Virus record (IMG/VR): IMGVR_UViG_3300009433_000024
Span: 1 to 32,263 of that record
Reading direction: 5' to 3' (one strand)
From: a virus
DNA: 32,263 nucleotides
Below the pieces are notes generated by a model that was given only the letters and a program-made list of their open reading frames with translations, searched no databases and had not been told where the DNA came from. A program made the translations under genes and the position numbers. Each line of letters opens with the position of its first letter. Positions within the stretch are counted from its first letter, which is position 1. Below, piece by piece: positions 14,573 to 23,119 of this stretch.

Positions 14573-17023
14573 ATGGCTAACGGTAATACTAAAAAAAATA
14601 TTAATGATACTAAGCAAGCAATGGATGATTTATTGTTTGCTACTCGAGATTTTACTGATGAAGTCCAAAAATCAGCCAAAGAAGTTTTTGGTATAGGTAC
14701 TCAAGCTAGAGCAGCTACAAAAGCTTTTAGAGATATAGCTAATATTACAAGAGAAATAGATACAGACATAAATGATATTTTAGATGGAACTAAATCTATA
14801 GAAGATTTAACAAAATCTCAATTAAAATTAGACCAAAAAAAGAAAAATCTTACTACTGAATACAGACAAGCCTTAGGTATAATCTTAAAAGACAACCAAA
14901 ATATTGAGGCAGTACTAAAGGGTCAAATGACATCTAGGGAAGCAGCAATTAAAACTGGAAAGGCCTACTCAACACAGGAACTCATATTACTTGACTTATA
15001 TGAAGAACAATTTATTGCTTTACAAGATGTAGATAAAGAAATGGCTCAAATTGTCAAAAAGGCAGAAGATATTGAATCCAATATGGGGAATATGGGTACT
15101 AGTTTAAAAGGATTAGGAGGAATCTTAAAGAAAGTAGGACTTGGTGATTTAGGTGATAAAATGGGTATAGATGATGCTGTTGCTAGTGGGAGAAAATTAT
15201 CCGCCAGTTTAGGGGGGACAGGAAAAAAAGGACAAGTTGCAGCCCATATGATGGGAAAAATAGGAGCTAATTTATCTAAAGCTTTTGGCCCTGCTGCATT
15301 AATAGCAATGGCTATAGAACAGATAGTTAAAGCTTTTAAACAATTAGACCAACTTTCAGGTGAAGTAGCTAAAAGTATGGGAGTATCAGCAGCTGAAGGA
15401 GAATCTTTAGTTAAAAGTATGAATCAAGCTGCTAATTCTACAGGAGAATTAGATGTTTCTACTAAAGATTTAGTAAAAGCTCAAATGGAAATGAATCAAA
15501 TGTTAGGTACTAGTGTTAAATTCTCAGCTGAAATGGCGGAAGAATTTTCATTAATTCAACAAAGAACTGGTTTATCTACTGAAGCAATGTCTTTCTTTGC
15601 AAAAGAATCATTAAGAGCAGGAACTTCAATGAAAGACCAACTTCAAATCGTATCTAAAGTTACTGAGGAAATGGTTGGCCAAACAGGTATAAATTTAAGT
15701 TTAAAAGAAATTCAAGAAGGAGTAGCTTCAGCTTCTAAAGCTACTTTTTTAGCTACTAAAGGAGGAGTTGAAGAATTAACTAAAGCAGTTTTTAAAGCTA
15801 GACAATTCGGTATAACAATGAGTCAGTTAGATAGTACTGCCTCTTCTTTACTTGATTTTGAATCTTCTATAGCTGCAGAATTAGAAGCAGAATTATTATT
15901 AGGGAAAGATTTAAACTTAGAAAAAGCAAGACAAGCCGCTTTAGATAATAATATGGCTACACTATCTGAAGAAATTGCCAAAAATGTAGGTTCAGCAGCT
16001 GAATTTCAAGAAATGAATAGAATTCAACAAGAAGCAATAGCTAAATCAGTTGGAATGCAAAGAGAAGATTTAGCCGGTATGCTCTTAGAACAAGAAACAC
16101 TAGCTAAAATAAAAGATTCAGATTATAAAAGCATGTCTAAAGCCCAAGAAGAAATTAATAGGATGATGGATGAAGGATATACAATTGAACAAGCTAGGCA
16201 AGAGTTAGTAGCCAATCATGTTGATGATACTTTAACTGCTCAATTACTTTCTCAAACTAGAGCAGAAAAAATGGGTAAATTTCAAGAAAAAATGGGAGAT
16301 TTATTTATGCTATTAGCTGAAGCTTTTACTCCTATGATAGATGAATTAATGACAATGATGCCTGGTTTATTAAAAGGTTTACAACCTATTTTTAAAATAT
16401 TAGGGTTTGTACTAACAATATCGATGAAAATTCAAATGGTATTTGGTGGACTTACAGTTGCTATCGAAATTATCTCAGGCTTATTAGAAGGTTTAGGGAA
16501 TTTTTTCACACCCATATTAGAATTACTTCAAAAAATGAAAAAGGCTTTTGATGGAGATGATGGTTTATTAGGTGCTGTAAACGTATTTAAGGATAATATT
16601 GTAGGTACATGGATGAAAATGGGTGTGGCATTTGTAGATTTTGTACTTACTCCTGTAAAAGTTATGTTAGGGTATTTAGCTAGAATAGGTGACTTTGTTG
16701 GAAGTTTATTCAAATCAGATTTTGGTTTTTCAGATATGGTATCATCTATTCCAACCTTATCATCATTTACTCAAGATGCTCCTGTAGAAATGGCAACAGG
16801 TGGTATAGTAACAGGACCAACAAATGCTATAATAGGTGAAGGTGGAGAACCAGAAGCAGTAGTTCCATTAAGTAAAGCTAATTCAGTAGGATTTGGTGGA
16901 AACTCTGAAACAAATTCATTATTAAAAGAATTAATAAGTGCGGTTAAAGCAGGAGGTACTGTTACTTTAGATGGACAAAAAGTAGGGCAAGCATTATCAA
17001 TTTCAAATTACTCAACTCAATAA
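14573..17023 (+). CDS. Tail tape measure protein
   Basis: The 816-residue protein has the usual tape measure layout. There is an N-terminal helical, charged region (about 1-200), a hydrophobic segment near 232-255 ('LSKAFGPAALIAMAIEQIVK'), and a long Ala/Glu/Lys-rich helical middle with 'QARQELVANHVDDTLTAQLL'. A second hydrophobic block lies near 585-650 ('MMPGLLKGLQPIFKILGFVL', 'FGGLTVAIEIISGLLEGLGN'). The C-terminus has the signature 'GGIVTGPTNAIIGEGGEPEA' followed by 'VVPLSKANS', then a small 'GGTVTLDGQKVGQAL' beta tail seen in many tape measures. It sets tail length and is delivered to the cell envelope at infection. It follows the gp26-like/extension pair directly, as in most tail modules. 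It is longer than T4 gp29 (590 residues), which would predict a longer tail if scaling holds. Confidence 0.9.
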   Translation: MANGNTKKNINDTKQAMDDLLFATRDFTDEVQKSAKEVFGIGTQARAATKAFRDIANITREIDTDINDILDGTKSIEDLTKSQLKLDQKKKNLTTEYRQALGIILKDNQNIEAVLKGQMTSREAAIKTGKAYSTQELILLDLYEEQFIALQDVDKEMAQIVKKAEDIESNMGNMGTSLKGLGGILKKVGLGDLGDKMGIDDAVASGRKLSASLGGTGKKGQVAAHMMGKIGANLSKAFGPAALIAMAIEQIVKAFKQLDQLSGEVAKSMGVSAAEGESLVKSMNQAANSTGELDVSTKDLVKAQMEMNQMLGTSVKFSAEMAEEFSLIQQRTGLSTEAMSFFAKESLRAGTSMKDQLQIVSKVTEEMVGQTGINLSLKEIQEGVASASKATFLATKGGVEELTKAVFKARQFGITMSQLDSTASSLLDFESSIAAELEAELLLGKDLNLEKARQAALDNNMATLSEEIAKNVGSAAEFQEMNRIQQEAIAKSVGMQREDLAGMLLEQETLAKIKDSDYKSMSKAQEEINRMMDEGYTIEQARQELVANHVDDTLTAQLLSQTRAEKMGKFQEKMGDLFMLLAEAFTPMIDELMTMMPGLLKGLQPIFKILGFVLTISMKIQMVFGGLTVAIEIISGLLEGLGNFFTPILELLQKMKKAFDGDDGLLGAVNVFKDNIVGTWMKMGVAFVDFVLTPVKVMLGYLARIGDFVGSLFKSDFGFSDMVSSIPTLSSFTQDAPVEMATGGIVTGPTNAIIGEGGEPEAVVPLSKANSVGFGGNSETNSLLKELISAVKAGGTVTLDGQKVGQALSISNYSTQ

Positions 17024-17033
17024 TATTTATAAT
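17024..17033 (+). promoter_or_regulatory. Late-type promoter box TATTTATAAT before the baseplate genes
   Basis: The box starts just after the tape measure stop and is followed by AAACATTA, nearly the same as the copies at 6664 and 31944. It lies 21 nt before the ATG at 17055 and probably drives the baseplate genes up to 22422. Confidence 0.72.
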
Positions 17034-17054
17034 AAACATTAAAAAACAAAAAAC

Positions 17055-17288
17055 ATGGGATTACTAGATAAATTAACAGCGGGAGCAGGATCACCTTTAT
17101 CACAAGGAAATGGCTCAACACCTTCTACACCAGTAGGTGCAACTGATCAATCAAAATTACAGGATACATATTCTATAAATGGAATACCAAATGTACCAAA
17201 TAAACCACAACCATCTGTATTAGATTTAGATGGAGTAGTACCTGCAAATAATTACAGAGACAATACACCTGAGGGCGCTTCATTTTAA
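17055..17288 (+). CDS. Small unrecognised protein at the head of the baseplate operon
   Basis: This 77-residue protein is Pro/Asn/Ser/Gly-rich, without cysteine, signal peptide or membrane segment, and looks largely disordered. It begins MGLLDKLTAGAGSPLSQGNG, resembling the MGLLELKTDLKSLKFG start of the next protein, which hints at a shared N-terminal binding element. Its stop codon overlaps the next start (TAATG), so the two are probably translationally coupled. The position after the tape measure, within the baseplate operon, suggests a small structural or assembly part. No function can be named. Confidence 0.55.
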   Translation: MGLLDKLTAGAGSPLSQGNGSTPSTPVGATDQSKLQDTYSINGIPNVPNKPQPSVLDLDGVVPANNYRDNTPEGASF

Positions 17289-19192
17289 TGGGATTATTAG
17301 AACTAAAAACAGACCTAAAATCATTAAAATTTGGGGTACCTCCTGCTTCTGATAGACCAGGAAATGGAAATAGTGGACAACCTTATATAAAGGACCCTAT
17401 TGACAGAAATATAGTACCCCAATCTGAAGATTTTCTATTAAGAGGAGGATTAAATGCTCCTCTTGATGCGGCTACTGATGTAGTAAGGTTAACAAAGTTT
17501 TTTGGAGATCTAAAATCACCAAGAGGTGTTTTATTTGTAGCTAAAGAAAATCTTCTTTCAAGAATAGGAGCTGCTACTCAAGCAAGTGGAAACCAATCTA
17601 CAAATAATAGTTGGAAAAATTCACCATTAAATGAAGGTCTTTATACTCCTTTATCTACAATAGCCCAAGCAGGGGTAGGATTCACAGGAGCTCATTTATT
17701 TAAACAAGGTTTAAATCCCTTAGCAGGTGTTAGAACATATACTGATGTTAAAACTAAAGTTATAGGTGAGGAAGATGGAACAGGAAATAGACTAGTTAAT
17801 TTATACCAAACTAAAATTAATAATTTAGCAGACGATAATGTCAATATCCTTTCATACTCTGGAGGTCCTAATTCTGATTTAGGAATAGGTAAAACAGATA
17901 TTAAATTTGCTTCTTTTGACCAAAGAACAGGTATAAATTCAGGTAAAAACTTTTCAGTATATCAAATAGGACTAAAAAATTCAGGCACAGATAGAACAAC
18001 CTTACCCCAATTTTACAGTCCTTTAACTAACATAGGAGTTTCAACCTCATATGAAACTTTATCTCCAACATTTCCCCCTCGTTTATTTGAAGGTTTAAAT
18101 AATGATAATGATGGTAAATTTGGTAGAGATTTTATAACTAGTGTTTATAAACCAAATCCTAATAATCAAGAAGGTCAATCATTAAAAAACTCAGATAGAG
18201 TAAATGATAATAATACTTTAACGTGGAATCAAAATAGAATTGATCAACAAACTAATGAAAACGATTCTAAAAATTCAACAGCTATTATAAAAGAAGACTT
18301 TAGAAAACCTTTAATTGATAATTCAGTAGATCCAAATTTCTCTACTATAATGTCAATATCTCCTTCTTATAAACCTAAAGAAGGAAAAACTAAAGCAATT
18401 GATGGAGTAAATGGTTCAAGAATCAGTATGACTTCCCCTGGTCAAAAAGGAAATATAATTAGTTATACAGCAGGAAAAATAGTTAATGGTAGAGTTTCAA
18501 CTGTAGATAAAATAAATGCCCAACCTATTTACCAAAGTAAAATTCCTATAGCTGACAATAATAGTAATGATTTAGTAAAGTTTAGAATAGCTGCTATAAA
18601 TGAAACTAACCCACAAGAAAAAGAATATATTCAATTTAGAGCTTATATTGATAATTTTAGTGATGCCTATAGTGCAAATTGGAATGAAGAAAAATATTTA
18701 GGGAGAGGTGAAAGTTTTTGGAAATATGGAGGGTTTGCTAGATCAATTTCTTTAGGATTTACTGTAGCAGCACAATCCAAACCTGAATTAATAGCACAAT
18801 ATAAAAAATTAAATTTTTTAGCTTCTAATTTAGCCCCTACATACAGCCCCTCAGGTTATATGGGTGGTCCTTTAGTTCAATTAACTCTAGGAGGATGGTG
18901 TTATGAACTTCCTGGATTTATATCCAGTATGACTTTAGATGTTCCACAAGAATCTCCTTGGGAAATAGGAATTAATGATGGAGGTGGGTTTGACCCAACA
19001 GTTAAAGAAATGCCTCATATTGTTAAAGTAACTGGATTTAGCTTTACACCAATCCATACATTTAGACCTGAAAAACAAAATAATTTATATGGTGGAAAAA
19101 ATGGAGTAGTTTCTAAGTATGGTCCTGAAAGATTTATTGCTTTAAAAGCCACAGACTCTAATTATGATGATCCAATAAAAATTAATGAATAG
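17288..19192 (+). CDS. Baseplate protein, possibly tube-initiator-like (gp48/gp54-type)
   Basis: The 634-residue protein has a long, low-similarity N-terminal part (about 1-430, rich in Asn, Ser and Lys) and a compact C-terminal domain (about 435-620). Visible in the latter are 'EYIQFRAYIDNFSDAYSANW', 'YLGRGESFWKYGGFARSISL', 'ELIAQYKKLNFLASNLAPTY', 'MGGPLVQLTLGGWCYELPGF', 'SPWEIGINDGGG' and 'IHTFRP'. This pattern resembles the tube-like domain of contractile-tail baseplate proteins that start tube polymerisation. A LysM-type gene follows directly, and in other contractile systems such a domain accompanies that protein. The family assignment is from memory and should be treated as probable, not firm. 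It overlaps the next gene by 8 nt. Confidence 0.5.
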   Translation: MGLLELKTDLKSLKFGVPPASDRPGNGNSGQPYIKDPIDRNIVPQSEDFLLRGGLNAPLDAATDVVRLTKFFGDLKSPRGVLFVAKENLLSRIGAATQASGNQSTNNSWKNSPLNEGLYTPLSTIAQAGVGFTGAHLFKQGLNPLAGVRTYTDVKTKVIGEEDGTGNRLVNLYQTKINNLADDNVNILSYSGGPNSDLGIGKTDIKFASFDQRTGINSGKNFSVYQIGLKNSGTDRTTLPQFYSPLTNIGVSTSYETLSPTFPPRLFEGLNNDNDGKFGRDFITSVYKPNPNNQEGQSLKNSDRVNDNNTLTWNQNRIDQQTNENDSKNSTAIIKEDFRKPLIDNSVDPNFSTIMSISPSYKPKEGKTKAIDGVNGSRISMTSPGQKGNIISYTAGKIVNGRVSTVDKINAQPIYQSKIPIADNNSNDLVKFRIAAINETNPQEKEYIQFRAYIDNFSDAYSANWNEEKYLGRGESFWKYGGFARSISLGFTVAAQSKPELIAQYKKLNFLASNLAPTYSPSGYMGGPLVQLTLGGWCYELPGFISSMTLDVPQESPWEIGINDGGGFDPTVKEMPHIVKVTGFSFTPIHTFRPEKQNNLYGGKNGVVSKYGPERFIALKATDSNYDDPIKINE

Positions 19193-19484
19193 ATATAGTA
19201 AAATACCAACAACAATAGCTCCAGATGGTGAACAGATATATAAAACTGTTCGTTACCCTGAAATACCAAGATCATTTAACGATATATATGTTTATACCAC
19301 TATTGGGGATAGATTTGATACTTTAGCTCAACAATATTATAATGATTCATCTTTATGGTGGATAATTTCTAATGCTAATGGTGCCCTAAATCAAAATTCT
19401 TTAACCCCCACAGTAGGAACCCAATTAAGAATCCCTTCAAACCCCACACCAACAATAGCAGCTTATAATAAATTAAACCAATAG
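19185..19484 (+). CDS. 53: Baseplate wedge protein with LysM-like fold (T4 gp53-like)
   Basis: The 99-residue protein is mostly a LysM-like unit: 'YTTIGDRFDTLAQQYYNDSS' then 'LWWIISNANG' and 'PTVGTQLRIPSNPT'. This is the pattern of T4 gp53 and of small 'tail X/LysM' proteins that clamp the inner baseplate. The N-terminal 30 residues ('RYSKIPTTIAPDGEQIYKTV' then 'RYPEIPRS') are also typical of gp53-like proteins. In phage baseplates the LysM fold serves protein-protein contacts and need not bind peptidoglycan. The gene overlaps the previous one by 8 nt and is followed after 4 nt by the hub gene, so it sits in a coupled baseplate operon. Confidence 0.75.
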   Translation: MNRYSKIPTTIAPDGEQIYKTVRYPEIPRSFNDIYVYTTIGDRFDTLAQQYYNDSSLWWIISNANGALNQNSLTPTVGTQLRIPSNPTPTIAAYNKLNQ

Positions 19485-19488
19485 AGTT

Positions 19489-22422
19489 ATGGCCATAATA
19501 GGAGAACCTTTTAAAAATTATGTCGCTGAACAAATCAACAAAAGGCAAGAAATATATGGAAGTGGTACAAATTCCACCTCTAGAACCCCGGAACAAATTC
19601 AATACTTAAATTCAAGAAATGCTTGGGCAAAATTAGCCTCTTCAGTTTATATAGACCCTGAAGAAAAAGGAGAAAAAAGATTACAAGAGATAAATTTACC
19701 TTATGATTTTAAAGGCACAACTTTAGCTAGAGAATATATTTTATTTAATGGAATAGGTAGAAAAGGAGATAGAGCTGGGATTGTTTCTCCTAATAACCCA
19801 AATGGTGCTTATGGAATAGGAGGAACTGAATTCGGGTATTCACCAATGCCCGGAATAATAGATGCTAACATTGAATCTTTAAATAGAGGTTCTATAAAAA
19901 AATCTACAATAAACATTAAAGCTAATAACAGACAACAGTTTGATATAATAGATGTTTTATACTTAAGATTAGGTTATACTGTAATGCTAGAATGGGGAAA
20001 TGATAAATATTTTGATAATAATAACCAATATCAAACTATGGAAGAAACTTTAATAGAAAGTGATTTTCTTTTTAGTTCTGCTGCTTCTTCAAGAAGATCT
20101 CCTATAACTATATCACAATTATTAAATAAAATTGAGAATAAGAGAAAAACTTCTAATGGTAATTATGACGCTATAATAGGTACAGTTATTAATTTTACCT
20201 GGACTTTAGAATCAGATTTATCATATAGTATAAAATTAGATATAATAAGTAAAGGAGATGTTATTGAATCTTTAACTACTAATCAAATTAATGCTACATT
20301 CTCCCCTTTTTACAACAGTAATATTACAGGCATACAACAAAAGTTAAAAAACATAGTCTCCCAAGCTCCTTCAGTTACAGGATCATTAGCTTCAGGAAAT
20401 CCTACTCAACAATTAGCTGCAAATTTAATAAAAGGTTTTACAGGACAACATAATAATAGATGGAGTAGATTTGATCTTGAAACTGACTATTGGTTAAAAG
20501 TTAATAATAAATCCACTACTACTCAACAATTTAAAAATTTAGGTACAGATAATATAAAGGTAATTGATCCTTTAAATAAAGGATTTATTTTTGGAAAATG
20601 TTTAAACAGATTACCTAATTTTAAAGGCCTATCAGTTGAATTTTCTAATGATAAAGTTGATTATATTATAACAACAATGAATGGAGGGGAAAAATATATT
20701 AGATTAGGGGCTTTTTTAAAATTTTTCGAAAGTAACCTAATCCCCGTAGCCAATGGAGAATCTATAATTAAAATAGATACAGATGTCAAAACCAACATAT
20801 GTTATACTATTAATAATCAAACCCTTTCATTAGACCCTAGAGTTTGTATTATTAAAAATAGTAATTTTTTATATGAAGGGGATAAGCCTTCAAAAATATT
20901 TCAAGGTTTAGAACAATTTCATAAATATTCTTCTAGTGATAAAAATGTTAAATGGGGACAGACCATGAATATTTACATCAATAATTCTTATATAAGAGAT
21001 ACATTATTTGGTTCATTACGAAATAAAACAGGCAAAATCAACTTATACTCATTATTAAACAAACTTCTAACAGATATTAATTTATCATTAGGGAGCGTTA
21101 ATCAATTAGAAGCAGTTGTTGAAGAAGAAACAAACCAAATCAAAATAATTGATAACTCAACTATCCCTCAAATAGAAAAATTATTTAATTATTTAGGAAT
21201 TGAAGATGATGTTGATTATACTTTTGAAGTATATGGGTATAATGGGACTAAATCTAATTTTGTTAAAAATGCAGGAATTCAAACTTCAATAACTAAGGAG
21301 TATGCTTCTATGATTACTATTGGAGCTACTAGAGAAGGATATGTTCCTGGAGAGGAATCAACAGCATTTTCTAAATGGAACTCAGGAATAATTGATAGGT
21401 TTAAAGCAGAATTAGAAGACCCTGAAGTTTTAAACAACAACATCAATGATGATGATTTTATAAAAAAATATAAAGATATTATAGCATCATATGCCCAATT
21501 CCTTACCTCAGAATATGGGGTTATAGGCTTAGGTCCAAAAGCAGTTGAAAATGTAAAGGATAATAAATTTATTCCTGATACTATTACTTTTAATAAAGAT
21601 ACTATTAAAGGATATAATGAATATTTACATGCCTCTGCTTCTTTAGGAAAAGATTTAGGGTCTAATCAAACAGGTTTTATACCTTTTAACCTCCAATTAG
21701 ATATAGATGGTTTATCTGGAATAAGAATTTATCAAAAATTAAATGTAGATACTAATTTTTTACCCTCTAACTATCCTAATACTTTAGATTTTGTAGTTAC
21801 TAAGGTAAATCATTTAATTAAAGATAATTACTGGCAAACTTCATTAGATACTATGGCCATCGCTATTAGTGCCCCTGTAATAGAAGTTCCAAAAAATTCA
21901 AGAAAATCTAGACCTTTTATTAGATCAGGTGCCTCAACAAATGGTCCAAATGCTAATAAATTAAGAACTACTCTAGATGAGTTAGGGTATACTGAAAAAG
22001 GAGCTGAAATTGATAATGGCGGAGATATTTCTTCCTCATTAGAAAAAGCAGCAAGTTCTTTATTTAGAAAGATTAAAGAATTATATCCTACTTATAGTAT
22101 AAGAGTAACAGGAGGAAATGATGCATATCATCAAAATTTATCTTACAATAGCAGACATAAATCAGGAAGAGGACTTGATTTTGTTGTTACACCTAGTAAT
22201 GAAGAAGCTTTAGATAATATAGTTAAAATTCTTAAAGGCTTTGCAGCAGGAAGTGGTTACCCAAATTTTAGATTTATTGATGAATATAGAAGACTAACCT
22301 CAGCAGGAACTGCTAACCATTTCCATATATCATGGGGGAGTGGAACTGAAGCTAAAAATACAATAGAAAAAGCTAAAAAAGAAGCAGACCAAAATAAATT
22401 TCCTATTTATAATATAACTTAA
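19489..22422 (+). CDS. Baseplate hub protein fused to an M15-type cell-wall peptidase
   Basis: The 977-residue protein is probably the hub at the tail tip. Near residues 125-165 it has 'INIKANNRQQFDIIDVLYLR' and 'LGYTVMLEWG', a motif style seen in hub proteins of the gp27/gpD type, and a long beta-rich body follows to about 790. The C-terminal 130 residues form an M15 (D-Ala-D-Ala peptidase-like) domain. H890 and D897 lie in 'SRHKSGRGLDFVV', and H944/H946 lie in 'ANHFHISWGSG', matching the zinc-binding H-x(6)-D and HxH pattern. This would cut peptide cross-links of the host wall as the tube penetrates, the job done by a lysozyme domain in T4 gp5. The last codons contain a late-type box for the next gene. 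Confidence 0.75.
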   Translation: MAIIGEPFKNYVAEQINKRQEIYGSGTNSTSRTPEQIQYLNSRNAWAKLASSVYIDPEEKGEKRLQEINLPYDFKGTTLAREYILFNGIGRKGDRAGIVSPNNPNGAYGIGGTEFGYSPMPGIIDANIESLNRGSIKKSTINIKANNRQQFDIIDVLYLRLGYTVMLEWGNDKYFDNNNQYQTMEETLIESDFLFSSAASSRRSPITISQLLNKIENKRKTSNGNYDAIIGTVINFTWTLESDLSYSIKLDIISKGDVIESLTTNQINATFSPFYNSNITGIQQKLKNIVSQAPSVTGSLASGNPTQQLAANLIKGFTGQHNNRWSRFDLETDYWLKVNNKSTTTQQFKNLGTDNIKVIDPLNKGFIFGKCLNRLPNFKGLSVEFSNDKVDYIITTMNGGEKYIRLGAFLKFFESNLIPVANGESIIKIDTDVKTNICYTINNQTLSLDPRVCIIKNSNFLYEGDKPSKIFQGLEQFHKYSSSDKNVKWGQTMNIYINNSYIRDTLFGSLRNKTGKINLYSLLNKLLTDINLSLGSVNQLEAVVEEETNQIKIIDNSTIPQIEKLFNYLGIEDDVDYTFEVYGYNGTKSNFVKNAGIQTSITKEYASMITIGATREGYVPGEESTAFSKWNSGIIDRFKAELEDPEVLNNNINDDDFIKKYKDIIASYAQFLTSEYGVIGLGPKAVENVKDNKFIPDTITFNKDTIKGYNEYLHASASLGKDLGSNQTGFIPFNLQLDIDGLSGIRIYQKLNVDTNFLPSNYPNTLDFVVTKVNHLIKDNYWQTSLDTMAIAISAPVIEVPKNSRKSRPFIRSGASTNGPNANKLRTTLDELGYTEKGAEIDNGGDISSSLEKAASSLFRKIKELYPTYSIRVTGGNDAYHQNLSYNSRHKSGRGLDFVVTPSNEEALDNIVKILKGFAAGSGYPNFRFIDEYRRLTSAGTANHFHISWGSGTEAKNTIEKAKKEADQNKFPIYNIT
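22404..22413 (+). promoter_or_regulatory. Late-type promoter box TATTTATAAT inside the end of the hub gene
   Basis: The full ten-base box overlaps the last codons of the hub gene (encoding Ile-Tyr-Asn) and lies 10 nt before the ATG at 22424. Position relative to the next gene matches the intergenic members, although coding use could explain the match by chance. Confidence 0.5.
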
Positions 22423-22423
22423 T

Positions 22424-23095
22424 ATGGCCCGGTATTATCCTAAATCTCAATTACAAATTAATCTGTTCACAAATGGAGGGGAATATATTATAGAACAAAC
22501 AGGTCAAAGTTACCAAGGAGCATACTACAAAACATCTACAAATGAATATTTTGCAGGGAATACTCCTGAAAGTGGAGATAATAGAAAATTAATACCTACT
22601 GAATTTTTTGAAGGAAATATCTTAGGAGTAGACTCACCCCTAGAATCTAGTAATAAATTATTATATGTAGAGGGATATGATGGAGATTTACCTTTTGTTA
22701 CCCCTAATAGTTCTATTAATAATGGTTTATATAATTTATTAACATTAGGCCCCTCATTACCTCCAGTTAAATCAACACCTTTATTTTTATCCCCTTTACC
22801 AACATCAAATGATTATAAAATTGGTGAATTTCAAAGATATTTTTTAAAAAGAACAAATAACTTACTATACCTTGAAATTGATTTTTCTCAATTCCAACAA
22901 TATGTAAATCAAGATCCCCTAGTTACCTTTAATTTGTATAATCCAATTTCCTTACCTTGGAACCTAACAGGGGATGAAAAACAAGTATACCAATCAAATA
23001 AAAATATAGTTGAACTAGTTGAAAGAGAAAATAATTGGTATGGGTTTACTTCATACTTTCAAAAAGATTTTTCTAAATATTATTTGGCTTCATAA
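22424..23095 (+). CDS. Unrecognised structural protein at the end of the baseplate block
   Basis: The 223-residue protein has no motif I can name. It is rich in Tyr, Asn, Leu and Pro, lacks cysteine, and has no signal peptide or membrane segment. Segments such as 'QLQINLFTNGGEYIIEQTGQ', 'SYQGAYYKTSTNEYFAGNTP' and 'IGEFQRYFLKRTNNLLYLEI' suggest a beta-rich virion protein. The 'YQGAYYKTSTNEYFAGNTP' style recalls small tail or baseplate-associated proteins that describe an N-terminal attachment domain, but this is weak. It starts 1 nt after the hub stop codon and is the last gene before the replication block. A late-type box overlaps the end of the hub gene just upstream. Confidence 0.55.
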   Translation: MARYYPKSQLQINLFTNGGEYIIEQTGQSYQGAYYKTSTNEYFAGNTPESGDNRKLIPTEFFEGNILGVDSPLESSNKLLYVEGYDGDLPFVTPNSSINNGLYNLLTLGPSLPPVKSTPLFLSPLPTSNDYKIGEFQRYFLKRTNNLLYLEIDFSQFQQYVNQDPLVTFNLYNPISLPWNLTGDEKQVYQSNKNIVELVERENNWYGFTSYFQKDFSKYYLAS

Positions 23096-23114
23096 AATAT
23101 TGATGTTATATTTA
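23083..23114 (+). promoter_or_regulatory. Early-type promoter before the DNA polymerase (TTTGGCTT, N16, TATATTTA)
   Basis: TTTGGCTT at 23083-23090 is followed after 16 nt by TATATTTA at 23107-23114. This fits the Bacteroidota promoter form (TTTG, about 20 nt, TAnnTTTG) at all but the last base. The same two octamers with the same spacing occur before the SSB gene at 24834. The polymerase ATG (23120) lies 5 nt downstream, so the transcript may be nearly leaderless. Confidence 0.6.
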
Positions 23115-23119
23115 GCCAT

